Positions 43,592-52,225 of a DNA stretch of 62,532 nt are shown in pieces (the first letter of the stretch is position 1; each line of letters begins with the position of its first letter). A program made the translations under genes and the position numbers. The DNA lies in contig JAPOWQ010000068.1 of the NCBI GenBank assembly GCA_026707585.1, positions 1 to 62,532 of the forward strand, given 5' to 3'. Origin of the DNA: Chloroflexota bacterium (lineage in GTDB: Bacteria; Chloroflexota; UBA11872). The notes under the pieces are model-generated. The model was not told the origin of the DNA. It worked only from the letters and a program-made list of their open reading frames with translations, and ran no database searches.

Positions 43592-45694
43592 GTGAGGCCG
43601 CTTGCACGTCGCGCCGGTGCGCTGGTCGCAGTTCTGGTTCTAGTTCTCGTCATGGTGTTGGTGCTAGTCGGAATCTGGCGCTTGGTGGCAGGGAGTGTGG
43701 GGCAGGCCGACATCGTCATCGTGCCAAAGGACGTGCCCCCAGAAGTGAACTACGGGGTGAGGGACTTGTCCGCGCACCCCGATTACGGCACAGGGTCTAT
43801 CGCCTACTGCGAGACAGACCTTGCTTCTGAAGATCTGAGACAGCAGGCGGGATTCGTCGCGTGGCGGGCGGATGGTTCGGCCGTTCTCTTCAATGTTGGA
43901 CCTGATCTCTATGCGGTGGGGGACAGGGGGCAGTGGATTCGGAAGCTGGCCCAGGCCGGGCAAGCACCGGCGCTGAGCATTTCGCCGGACGGAACATCCG
44001 TTTTGTACGCGAGTTGCGAAGCCTTCAATGAGTCTGCTGATCGCTTTGATGAGCCGGAGCTGATGCTGGCCGACTTAAACCGGTCACCAGAGAAACCCCA
44101 TCGCCTGACGACGAACGAGGTTGTGGATTTCTACCCGGCATGGTCGCCGGACGGCCGGCGCGTGGCCTTTCTGCGCGGGGCTCGGAACGCAACTGTTCGT
44201 GACAGAGAACCTGCCGGTGGGCTGCACGTCATGCGTTCGGACGGAAGCGATGTGCGCCCCGTTCGCGGCGGTGAGGCGCTGCTGGGCCCACCTCAATGGT
44301 CCCCTGATGGTCGCTGGTTGGCATTTGTCAACGATGACGGCGAAGAGGGTCCAGGCCTCTACGTCACGGACGCGGATCTCAGCGCAAGCCGGCGTCTTAC
44401 TCACACGTTGAGTTGGCCAGCTTGGTCCCCGGACAGTCAACGGCTGGCATTCGCCCGACGCGACGGCTCAACGTTGGCCCTCTACACCATTGCGGCTATT
44501 GCAGGCGATGACGACGAGTTGCGGCTTCTGGACATGGAAAGCGAGGCCCGACGGGCCTGGATTCGGCATCTCGACTGGTCGCCGACCGGTGACCACATCC
44601 TGTATGCGTGCAATGACAGCGCTCTCTGCGTCGTCGAGCCGGACGGTACGTCGGTGAGCAGACTGCCGCTTGACGGCGCGGCCGCGGCTTGGTCGCCGGA
44701 CGGGTCTCGAATCGCGGTGGCCAGATCCGCCTCCGAGCAGATCCGTGAAAGCGGGATCGTGGCGTTCAGCATCTCGCCTGACGGAACCGACCTACAGCCA
44801 CTAGTTAGAGAGTACGAGTGGGATCGCCGTGCGTACTACGCCGCTCAGGCCGAGCACGAGAACGTCGCCGCAGGCATCGCTTCTTGCGCCCGTGGCTTCG
44901 TGATTCGCGACCCTCAGCAGCATCCTGGCCTCGTTCGCGACTGCCAGGCGCTCATCGGTTTGCGGCGTGAGCTGCTTGGCCCCGTCGCCCTGAATTGGAA
45001 CAGCGAGACTCCGATGAGGGAGTGGATCGGTGTCTTCTGGGACGGTTCGCCGCCGCGCGTCGCCCGCCTGGAATTGAGGTCCCTCGGCCTCCCCGGGAAA
45101 CCAGGCCCGCTGCCGACGTCGATCGGGGAGCTTTCCGAGTTGGAGGTGCACATCCTCTACGACAATCAATTCACTGGGCCTCTTCCGGCGGAACTCGGCA
45201 GGCTCAAGCGAATGCAACGCCTGCACCTGTTCGACAACGCCTTCACTGGGCCCATCCCAACCGAACTTGCCCAGCTGACCGAATTGCGATCTCTGGCACT
45301 GGGGATGAACCAATTGACCGGACGGATCCCGGAGTCGCTCGCCGAATTGAAGAATCTGAGAACACTCCACCTGTCATCCAACCGCTTATCCGGCGAGATT
45401 CCCCCCAAACTCGGACGCCTGATCGACTTGCGGGATCTCGAACTTGGTGCCAATCAATTGACCGGCGGAATCCCCGACGCACTGGCCGAGTTGACGAACC
45501 TTAGAACGCTTAACCTCTCGTCGAATCAACTGACGGGGACGATCCCGCGCGATTTCCGCCAACTAATCTGGCTATCAAAGGTCTATCTCTCCGAGAACCA
45601 GTTGACCGGCTGCACTCCGTCGGCATGGGCCAGTTTGGGTTCCTATTCGACAGATCTTGATCGTTTGAACTTGCCGGACTGTGAGGCCGTCTAA
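43592..45694 (+). CDS. membrane-anchored TolB-like beta-propeller plus plant-type LRR protein
   Basis: About 700 residues. A basic N-terminus and one helix (about residues 9-32, rich in Val/Leu) act as anchor or uncleaved signal. Several PD40/TolB repeats follow (SISPDGTSVLYA, AWSPDGRRVAFLR, QWSPDGRWLAFV, AWSPDSQRLAFAR, DWSPTGDHILYA, AWSPDGSRIAVA). After a linker, about seven 24-residue leucine-rich repeats of the plant-specific type follow (LxxLxLxxNxLTGxIPxxL). An outer-surface binding role is inferred; no enzyme motif was seen. The GTG at 43592 has GAGG six bases upstream; GTG 43577 and ATG 43580 are alternatives. Codon use is less GC-biased than in the neighbours. Confidence 0.82.
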   Translation: MRPLARRAGALVAVLVLVLVMVLVLVGIWRLVAGSVGQADIVIVPKDVPPEVNYGVRDLSAHPDYGTGSIAYCETDLASEDLRQQAGFVAWRADGSAVLFNVGPDLYAVGDRGQWIRKLAQAGQAPALSISPDGTSVLYASCEAFNESADRFDEPELMLADLNRSPEKPHRLTTNEVVDFYPAWSPDGRRVAFLRGARNATVRDREPAGGLHVMRSDGSDVRPVRGGEALLGPPQWSPDGRWLAFVNDDGEEGPGLYVTDADLSASRRLTHTLSWPAWSPDSQRLAFARRDGSTLALYTIAAIAGDDDELRLLDMESEARRAWIRHLDWSPTGDHILYACNDSALCVVEPDGTSVSRLPLDGAAAAWSPDGSRIAVARSASEQIRESGIVAFSISPDGTDLQPLVREYEWDRRAYYAAQAEHENVAAGIASCARGFVIRDPQQHPGLVRDCQALIGLRRELLGPVALNWNSETPMREWIGVFWDGSPPRVARLELRSLGLPGKPGPLPTSIGELSELEVHILYDNQFTGPLPAELGRLKRMQRLHLFDNAFTGPIPTELAQLTELRSLALGMNQLTGRIPESLAELKNLRTLHLSSNRLSGEIPPKLGRLIDLRDLELGANQLTGGIPDALAELTNLRTLNLSSNQLTGTIPRDFRQLIWLSKVYLSENQLTGCTPSAWASLGSYSTDLDRLNLPDCEAV

Positions 45695-45759
45695 AGAAGC
45701 CTCTGCCGCGGGCTCGTCCGCGATTCCGCTTCACCAAGTGAGAATCCGCGTGCTCACGA

Positions 45760-45951
45760 TCAGCCTCCGGTCCCCGGGCCCGCCAGCCGATCAACGGCAA
45801 TGAGGATCCCCGTCGCTGCCGAAACGAGCAGCAACATCCAGGCCGCCAGTGCGAACTTCAGATTGGCCAGATCGGCCTTCGTCGCGTAGTGCCGGAGACT
45901 TCGGTCCAATTCCTCGCGCAACTCGGCGCGAGTGAGCGGCTCCACCGTCAT
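45760..45951 (-). CDS. small coiled-coil membrane protein
   Basis: A 63-residue protein: a charged helix (LTRAELREELDRSLRHYATKADLANLKF) then one transmembrane helix (AAWMLLLVSAATGILIAV). The ATKADL heptad resembles small CCDC90/DUF1640-like proteins found widely in bacteria; function unknown. The ATG at 45951 has GGGAGG five or six bases upstream, so I prefer it to the longer frame starting at 46059. Confidence 0.65.
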   Translation of the reverse strand: MTVEPLTRAELREELDRSLRHYATKADLANLKFALAAWMLLLVSAATGILIAVDRLAGPGTGG

Positions 45952-46176
45952 CAGATCCTCCCTGCGTTCGGGATTCGGCTCCCCCGCAGTCAAGGCGACG
46001 GCGGGCCAGTGCGTCGACTTCCGGTCCGCCCACGCCGATTGTATGCCGCGGTGCCTCATGCCCGCTGCCTGAATCGTGAAATGGAACAGGCGGCGCGCTG
46101 GCCAAACGACTGCAGAGCATCAGTGCTTTCCACCCCCGGAGAGTTGCGGCGTCCGCGATTGCTACGATTCGCTCCC

Positions 46177-47388
46177 ATGAGCCTGAAAGCCCACTACAGC
46201 CCCGTCGCGCAGGCGATGGAGCAGAACCCGCTGCGGCCCAGTTGGACCATGCAGCGCCCCGGCTTGATCAGTCTGGCCTACGGCTTCCCCGACTCGGCGA
46301 GCTTCCCCTACGACGAGCTGGCCGAGACAACCGCCGCCCTCATGGCCGACCACAACGCCGAGGCCCTCCAATACGGTCCCGTCTCCGGCCCTGAACCGCT
46401 GCGCAGCTTCCTCGCCGACTGGGTCGGCGCCACCGAGGGCCTGGACGTCGGGCCCGACAACATCATGATCACCAGCGGCGCCTCCCAGGGCATCGCGCTG
46501 GCGGCCCGATTGCTGGTGCCGTCCGGCGGAACCGTCATCGTCGAGTCGCCCACCTTCATCGGCGCCCTCTGGTTCTTCCGCGGACTGGGCATCAACGTCG
46601 TCGGGGTCGACACCGACGAGCTCGGTATCGTGCCCTCCGCGCTTCGCGAAACGGTCACTCGCCAGCGCCAGGCCGGCGCCCACGTGTCCCTCGTCTACAC
46701 CATGCCCACCGTCCACAACCCCGTCGGCTTCAACGCGCCCGTCGAACGCCGGCGCCAGCTTGCCGACGTCGGCGAGGAACTCGACCTGGTCTTCCTGGAG
46801 GACGACGCCTACGGCGACCTCATCTTCGAGGGTGACCGCCCCCCCGCCCTCTACGCCATCGCCGGCCGCGAGCGCGTCATCAAGCTGGGCACCCTCTCCA
46901 AGCTCGTCGCCGGCGGCATGCGCCTCGGCTGGGCCATCGCCGAGCCCGACGACATCTCGCGCATGTGCGGCCTCAAGGCCGACAGCGCCACCAGCCCCTT
47001 CGCCGCCTGGGTCACCGGCGCCTACCTGCAAAGCGGCGCGCTCGCCAGGCGACTGCCCTCCCTGCTGGACCTCTATCGCAAGCGTCGCGACGCCATGATT
47101 GAGGAGTTGGCGCTGCTTCGTGACCTCGGCTGCGACTGGATCACACCCGTCGGCGGCTTCTTCATCTGGCTGGAGCTACCCGAAGGCGCCGACAGCGAGG
47201 CCATCCGCGAACGCGCCGAAGAGAACGGCGTCACCTACCTGGCCGGCCACCACTGCTTCGCCCACGACCTCAACCGCCGCTGCATCCGCCTGGCCTACAG
47301 CTACATCCCCGAAGACCAACTCCGCGAAGGCACCCGCCGCCTCGTCCAAACCCTCCAGGCCGAACTCACGCCCGCCGCCCCCCGCTAA
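46177..47388 (+). CDS. PLP-dependent aminotransferase, class I/II (2-aminoadipate/MocR-core type)
   Basis: A 403-residue fold-type I enzyme. ISLAYGFPDSASFP opens it, LQYGPVSGPEPLRSFLADW and MITSGASQGIALAARLL follow, the cofactor Asp lies in FLEDDAYGDLIFEG, and the PLP lysine is in GTLSKLVAGGMRLGW. It resembles the aminotransferase half of MocR regulators and LysN/Aro8-type enzymes that act on 2-aminoadipate or branched and aromatic amino acids, but has no DNA-binding domain. The frame extends upstream to 45889 without family match; ATG 46177 fits. Confidence 0.9.
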   Translation: MSLKAHYSPVAQAMEQNPLRPSWTMQRPGLISLAYGFPDSASFPYDELAETTAALMADHNAEALQYGPVSGPEPLRSFLADWVGATEGLDVGPDNIMITSGASQGIALAARLLVPSGGTVIVESPTFIGALWFFRGLGINVVGVDTDELGIVPSALRETVTRQRQAGAHVSLVYTMPTVHNPVGFNAPVERRRQLADVGEELDLVFLEDDAYGDLIFEGDRPPALYAIAGRERVIKLGTLSKLVAGGMRLGWAIAEPDDISRMCGLKADSATSPFAAWVTGAYLQSGALARRLPSLLDLYRKRRDAMIEELALLRDLGCDWITPVGGFFIWLELPEGADSEAIRERAEENGVTYLAGHHCFAHDLNRRCIRLAYSYIPEDQLREGTRRLVQTLQAELTPAAPR

Positions 47389-47435
47389 GGTCTATTGTTG
47401 AATCCTCGGCCTCGCGCTGCGGGTCGACGAAGCCG

Positions 47436-47768
47436 CTAGCCCTCGTCGACGGCGTACCTGGCCGCCCGTTCCCGAAAGGCCAGCACCGCCTCCGGCAAGT
47501 CAAGCCGGATCTCCCCGGCCCGTCGCATCGCCTGCGCCATGTCGTAGGCGGCCTGCAACTGGTACCAGGTACTGGCGCCGCCGCCGAAGGCCTTGTCGAG
47601 CCGGATCGCCATCTCCGGAGAGACTCCGGCTCGCCCATTGACCAGGGCCGACAGCTGCTTGCGGCTCACCCCCAGCACCCGCGCCCCGTCCGTCACGCTG
47701 AGGCCCAGCGGCTCCAGGCAGTCATAGCGGACCGACGACCCCGGATGGGGTGGACTGTGCATAGGCAT
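47436..47768 (-). CDS. higA: HigA-family antitoxin (XRE helix-turn-helix)
   Basis: A 110-residue protein. [58 protein letters not shown] contains the HigA pattern: a HPG start, helix-turn-helix with [14 protein letters not shown], then SWYxLQxxYDL-like [14 protein letters not shown]. It neutralises HigB and represses the operon. Starts ATG 47768 or 47762; the longer frame to 47819 overlaps the toxin gene. It lies 25 bases after the toxin, in the toxin-first order typical of higBA. Confidence 0.9.
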   Translation of the reverse strand: MPMHSPPHPGSSVRYDCLEPLGLSVTDGARVLGVSRKQLSALVNGRAGVSPEMAIRLDKAFGGGASTWYQLQAAYDMAQAMRRAGEIRLDLPEAVLAFRERAARYAVDEG

Positions 47769-47793
47769 CGCAATCTCCCTCAAGTCTCGGACG

Positions 47794-48072
47794 CTAGTGG
47801 TAGTCCACCAGGTCCACATCCCGGACGTTTTCCGCCTCGAAGCGGAAGATGATGCGCCAGTTCCCCGACACGCTGACGGCCCAGAATCCGGCCAGGTTGC
47901 CCCGCAGCGGGTGCAGCCGGAAGCCTGGCAGATTCATGTCGGCCGGCTCCGTCGCCACGTCCAGCCGCGCCAGGATCCGCTCGATCTTGCTGACGCGTCG
48001 TGACGGGAGAAGCCGCCGGTCGCCTCTCTCATAGAGCCGCCGCAGCCCTTTGTGCCGGAACCGCACAATCAT
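47794..48072 (-). CDS. higB: HigB-family toxin (RelE fold)
   Basis: A 92-residue protein with the HigB/plasmid-killer pattern: [18 protein letters not shown] at the N-terminus, [43 protein letters not shown] in the middle, and a VDYH C-terminus. It is expected to cut mRNA at the ribosome. It is the first gene of the pair with HigA. All the family's core positions are there, so it looks functional. Confidence 0.9.
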   Translation of the reverse strand: MIVRFRHKGLRRLYERGDRRLLPSRRVSKIERILARLDVATEPADMNLPGFRLHPLRGNLAGFWAVSVSGNWRIIFRFEAENVRDVDLVDYH

Positions 48073-48272
48073 CCCCGGATTGTAACCCGTAACGTATCAG
48101 GTGACAAGCTCAAGCCAACGTGCTCGATTCTCGCTGGCACACGTCTCTTTCCGCCGGCCGTGGGCAGAGCGTTCTCTCGCGGCAGGCTGCCTCACGCTGG
48201 AAGTAGCGCCCCTGGCGGCCTTCTCGATTCCCAGGGGGCTTGCGCCCGCTCGACTGGAACGAATGGCAATCG

Positions 48273-49493
48273 CTAGGAAGCCGCCCGCGCCCGCACCACC
48301 CGATACCCCAGGTTCGCCTCGGTCCGCTCGGCCACCGGCAGCACTTCAATCAACACGTGAGAAATGCCGGCCACATCCCCGTTCTCGTCAAAGCTGTAAT
48401 CGTCACCGATCGCTCCGCTCCAGGTCAGGCCGTGCAGGCAATCCCGGAATCCATCGGTGTCCTGGTCGTCGTTGGTCTGCCGCAGGCATTCGGCGGCGAT
48501 GTAGACGCCGTCGTAGGCCGACCCCTGGTACCACGGCCACGGGGCGACGCCGAAACGGCTGTTGAAATGCGCCAGGAAGTTCGTGCCGGTGCTGGTATTC
48601 AGCTCAGGGTCCGGAACAATCGCTTTCAGCCCGGTCGCGTGCTCGCCGGCAATCTCCAGGGCGTTCGGTCCTGTCGGTACCACCTCGGAGTAGATGGGAC
48701 CGTCGTAACCCAGCTCGCGCGCCTGCTTGATGATGGTGCCCCCCGAGATCTCGCCTTGCGCGGCCAGGAACATCGCCTCGGCGTCCACACGCAATAGCTT
48801 CGCGAGTTGGCTGCGAAAGTCGATCGCGTCCGAGGGATAGCTCTCCGCCGCAGCCACCGTGCCGCCCAGCTGCTCGAACTGCGCCACGGCCGCGCGGCGA
48901 CTTCCTTCCGCGTAGTCCGTGGCCTCGCTGATCGTGACAATCGTCCGAACGCCGTCGGCCCAAAGCAGGTTGCCCACGTCCGTGCCGGCCTTCTGCGAGC
49001 TGATCGCCGTCCGGAAGACATAGTCGCCGGCGTGCGTGATGTCGGGACTCGTCGACGAAGGCGAAAACAGGATCACGCCGTCTTTCTCCGCCAGCGGCGC
49101 GACCCCCAGCGTCGCCCCGCTGCAGGTCGCCCCCAGGACGATCTTGATGCCCTCCACGTCGGTCAGCCGCTGGTACGCGGCAATCGCGTCCGTGGACGTG
49201 CACTTCGAGTCCTCGATCACCAGCTGCAGCATCCGCCCGTTGACGCCGCCCGCCGCATTAATCTCCTCCACCGCCAGCAGCTTCGACCGTGACAGCGGAA
49301 CCCCATACGACTCCCCAACCCCCGTCAGCGAGTCCAACGCCCCAATCACAAACGGCTCTTCCGAACTGGCCTGTTCGGCGTTGGCGGCGCCCGCCTCCCG
49401 GCCTGGTTCTGGCGCGGCCTCCTCGCCGCACGCAATCGCCAGCAGCGCGCACAGGCCAACCAGGACCATTCGCGTCCAGCACCTGAGCTGCAT
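48273..49493 (-). CDS. ABC transporter substrate-binding lipoprotein, branched-chain amino acid type
   Basis: A 406-residue periplasmic-binding protein of the LivJ/Peripla_BP_6 type. The lipobox is LLAIAC with C22 after a short hydrophobic helix. The fold opens with FVIGALDSLTGVGESYG and includes KLLAVEEINAAGGVNGRMLQLVIEDSK, typical of amino-acid or amide binders. No livHMGF permease or ATPase genes are next to it, so it is an orphan, perhaps using a transporter elsewhere or acting as a sensor. The ATG at 49493 follows CAGGGTGAC; the open frame to 49712 has no signal peptide. Confidence 0.88.
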   Translation of the reverse strand: MQLRCWTRMVLVGLCALLAIACGEEAAPEPGREAGAANAEQASSEEPFVIGALDSLTGVGESYGVPLSRSKLLAVEEINAAGGVNGRMLQLVIEDSKCTSTDAIAAYQRLTDVEGIKIVLGATCSGATLGVAPLAEKDGVILFSPSSTSPDITHAGDYVFRTAISSQKAGTDVGNLLWADGVRTIVTISEATDYAEGSRRAAVAQFEQLGGTVAAAESYPSDAIDFRSQLAKLLRVDAEAMFLAAQGEISGGTIIKQARELGYDGPIYSEVVPTGPNALEIAGEHATGLKAIVPDPELNTSTGTNFLAHFNSRFGVAPWPWYQGSAYDGVYIAAECLRQTNDDQDTDGFRDCLHGLTWSGAIGDDYSFDENGDVAGISHVLIEVLPVAERTEANLGYRVVRARAAS

Positions 49494-49650
49494 GTCACCC
49501 TGCCAGCTGGCCGCGATCCGCCCGCGACCGATCATTCTATTGGGCCTACGGACCGCAGACCCTGTCTGAACTCCACGACCCGGGGCGCGCAAGCTCGCCA
49601 TGTACCCTGCGAGCAACCGGCGCGCTTGCACATGCCCGGAGGCCGCTGAC

Positions 49651-50247
49651 ATGGACACGGAGCCGAACGGCGTTCTGATCGTCGTGGGCGACGCCACCGA
49701 GACAGTGGACACGCTCTACCCAATCCTGCGGCTGCAGGAGGACGGCTTTCGCCCCGTCGTCGCTGCGCCCAGGAAGCGCCGTTACCAGATGGTCCTGCAC
49801 GAGATCCCCCAATCCGGCTGGGAAATCACGCGCGAATATGAGGGCTACACCATCCAGGCCGACGTGGCCTTCGCCGATGTGCGCCCCGAGGCGTACGTGG
49901 GCATCTTCTTTTCCGGCGGTCGCGCGCCCGAGTACATCCGCTACGACCCTGACCTGGTCCGCATCACGCGCCACTTCTTTGAGCACGACAAGCCCGCCGC
50001 CTCCGTCTGCCACGGCGTGGAGATCCCGGCCTATGCGGGCGTCGTGGAGGGGCGCACGATGGCCTGCGTCCCCAAGTGCAGGTTCGATCTGGAAGTCTGC
50101 GGCGGGATCTACTCCGAGGAGAGCTGGGCGATCGACCGCAACCTGGTCTCCGGACGAACCTGGCACGACCACGGCCGGTACATGAAGCACTGGATCGAGC
50201 TGTTGAAGGCCGAGCGCCAACGCATGCTCGGGACACGGGACGCATGA
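49651..50247 (+). CDS. DJ-1/PfpI family protein
   Basis: A 198-residue protein of the class I glutamine amidotransferase-like/PfpI group. NGVLIVVGDATETVDTLYPIL opens it, FFSGGRAPEYIRYDPDLVRITRHFFE follows, and the nucleophile elbow is ASVCHGVEIPAYAG (family A-x-x-C-H-G). The nucleophile cysteine and histidine are present. Activities in the family range from glyoxalase and chaperone to peptidase and amidase. The ATG at 49651 has GGAGG 10 bases upstream. It overlaps the next gene by four bases (ATGA), so the two are likely to work together. Confidence 0.87.
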   Translation: MDTEPNGVLIVVGDATETVDTLYPILRLQEDGFRPVVAAPRKRRYQMVLHEIPQSGWEITREYEGYTIQADVAFADVRPEAYVGIFFSGGRAPEYIRYDPDLVRITRHFFEHDKPAASVCHGVEIPAYAGVVEGRTMACVPKCRFDLEVCGGIYSEESWAIDRNLVSGRTWHDHGRYMKHWIELLKAERQRMLGTRDA

Positions 50248-51086
50248 GCCACATCAAGTTGGGCGCGGGAACCTACGCCTTTCGCGACGTGGACGTCTTC
50301 GAGGCCCTGCCGCGCTTGCGCCGCATCGGGTTCGAAGCCATCGAGATCCTGGCCGGCGAGGGCTGGCCCACCGCGCCGGCGCGCCTGAACCCAGCCGATC
50401 GGGCCCGCCTGTCGAGGGCGATTCGCGCTCAGGGTTTCGACTCGCCCGCCCTCATGGCCTTGCTGCCGCTATGCGAGGAAGGCGACGGCGCGCACGACGT
50501 CGAAGCCGAGTTTCGCGCCGTCTGCCGGCTCGCCCGCGATCTCTCCTTCTCGGATGACCCGTCGATTCTCAGCTCTCCCATTGGGCACGAGAGTCCAGCG
50601 TGGGCGAGCGGCCGCGCGCGCATCGCCGACCGCCTGTGTGCACTGGCCGACATTGCGCAGGAGCACGGGGTGATCCTGGCCGTCGAGCCGCACGTCGGAA
50701 ACCCCTTGGACAGCCCCGAAAAGGCCGTCTGGCTCATGCAGCAGACCAACCATCCCGCGCTACGGCTCAACTTCGATATCAGCCACTTCCACGTGCAGGG
50801 GATGGATCTGCGCCACTCCATCCAGGCCTGCCTGCCGTATGCCGCCCACATCCACGTCAAGGATGGCTACATCGACGCCCACGGCGAGGTTGTCTTTCTG
50901 CTCCCCGGCCAGGGAAGCCTGGACCTCGGCGACTACTTCCGAATCCTGGCGGAACACGACTCCACTATCCCGGTCACCGCCGAAGTCAGCGCCATGATCT
51001 GGCGACGCCCCGACTACGATCCTTGGGCGGCGGCCGAACAGTCATTCGCCGCCCTCGATGCCGCCCGGCGGGCTGCCGGCAGCTAG
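50244..51086 (+). CDS. sugar phosphate isomerase/epimerase (TIM barrel)
   Basis: A 280-residue xylose-isomerase-like TIM barrel. IKLGAGTYAFRD opens it, VILAVEPHVGNPLDSPEKAVWLM carries a metal-ligand Glu, LRLNFDISHFHVQG the Asp and His, and AAHIHVKDGY the histidine loop. A metal-dependent isomerase or epimerase of a sugar or keto-acid is likely. It is coupled to the DJ-1-like gene by a four-base overlap. It is a distant paralogue of the barrel at 1638-2486. Confidence 0.85.
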   Translation: MSHIKLGAGTYAFRDVDVFEALPRLRRIGFEAIEILAGEGWPTAPARLNPADRARLSRAIRAQGFDSPALMALLPLCEEGDGAHDVEAEFRAVCRLARDLSFSDDPSILSSPIGHESPAWASGRARIADRLCALADIAQEHGVILAVEPHVGNPLDSPEKAVWLMQQTNHPALRLNFDISHFHVQGMDLRHSIQACLPYAAHIHVKDGYIDAHGEVVFLLPGQGSLDLGDYFRILAEHDSTIPVTAEVSAMIWRRPDYDPWAAAEQSFAALDAARRAAGS

Positions 51087-51158
51087 CCCGCGCGCCTACA
51101 TCTTCGGACCGCGCGTTTCGAAGTACCGGACCCGACATTCAGGATCGCACCCGAGCGG

Positions 51159-52034
51159 TCACTCCCAACTGTCCAGGCCCAGCAGTTTCCGGCCCAGGGC
51201 GGTCAGGACGGCCGGCGACTGGGTTCGATGTTCCCGGTCACGAGGATCCCGCGGCCAGCCGGGCCCGCCGCCTGGCGACTTGGCCGGTCGGCGCTCCCGC
51301 CACGACTCGATGCGCAATCGCCGCAGTTCCTCATCGTCGTCCGCCGGTTGCATGGTGATGTACTGCGCCAGACGCGGCTTGTCGGACCTGTTGTGACCGT
51401 TGCCGTGCGCCAGCTTGCGGTCCCAGATAATCAGGTCGCCGGCCTTGCCGGCAATTGGCTTGACCTCAAGTCCTTCCAGGTCGGGCGACCAGGGATCGCG
51501 GTCGGCGGGCTGGGTCTTCACCCAGTCGTCAAAGCCGCGATGAAAGCCCGGAACGCACTGGAAGCCGCCCTGGTCCTCCGCCGTATCGGTCAGATACAGC
51601 ACCCCCTGCACCCCAAACGGAATCTCCCGGCGCGACGTATCCACGTCCCAGTGAATCATGCCCGTATGGCCCCAATCCGGCCGGTCGGCTCGCACGGGTG
51701 GCTTCATGTTGACCCGGTCCAGCGAGACCCACAGCCGCTCGCTCCCAAATATCTGCGCGAAGGCCTGATGCACCCGCGGGTACTGCCGGTTGTCCCACAT
51801 CGCCTGGTGCTGGTACATCGACACCATGCCGGCCTCGGAAATCGGCGTCTGCGGATCACTGCGGTCATACGGCGCCCACTTGTACCAATCGTCCGGCCTG
51901 TCCGGGTCCATCTCCAGGAAGTCCCAGATGGCCTCCACCAGCGCCGCCAGCTGCGCCCCCGGCACCGCATCCGGCACCACCACATATCCCTGCTCATCCC
52001 AAAACGCCAGCTCGCGCCCGCTCAGCACCGCCAT
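51159..52034 (-). CDS. phytanoyl-CoA dioxygenase family protein (copy 1)
   Basis: A 291-residue Fe(II)/2-oxoglutarate dioxygenase fold. The iron facial triad is read as H-W-D in MIHWDVD with the distal histidine in KLAHGNGHN. The N-terminal FWDEQGYVVVPDAVPGAQL is the usual PhyH opening. The GFQCVPGFHRG segment precedes the distal histidine. The substrate is unknown; many of these act on small metabolites rather than phytanoyl-CoA. Divergent from the second copy with 191 bases between. Confidence 0.9.
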   Translation of the reverse strand: MAVLSGRELAFWDEQGYVVVPDAVPGAQLAALVEAIWDFLEMDPDRPDDWYKWAPYDRSDPQTPISEAGMVSMYQHQAMWDNRQYPRVHQAFAQIFGSERLWVSLDRVNMKPPVRADRPDWGHTGMIHWDVDTSRREIPFGVQGVLYLTDTAEDQGGFQCVPGFHRGFDDWVKTQPADRDPWSPDLEGLEVKPIAGKAGDLIIWDRKLAHGNGHNRSDKPRLAQYITMQPADDDEELRRLRIESWRERRPAKSPGGGPGWPRDPRDREHRTQSPAVLTALGRKLLGLDSWE

Positions 52035-52136
52035 GTCATCCCACCGCGTCTAAATCGGTGGTGCACTGTAGCGGCTGGCGAATGCCCGCAACCCGCCCCG
52101 CACGCTTGGGCCAGTGTGGCGGCCGGCACGTGAGCT

Positions 52137-52166
52137 TTGTCGGCATCGCTCGCGCGGCTCTATACT
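52137..52166 (+). promoter_or_regulatory. promoter of the second phytanoyl-CoA dioxygenase gene
   Basis: TTGTCG (52137-52142) and TATACT (52161-52166) are separated by 18 bases and lie about 60 bases upstream of the ATG at 52226. Confidence 0.55.
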
Positions 52167-52225
52167 CGCTCGGCAGAGCCGACTAGAATCCGGCGACGAG
52201 GCCTACGCCCTTCGGCACCGAAACA

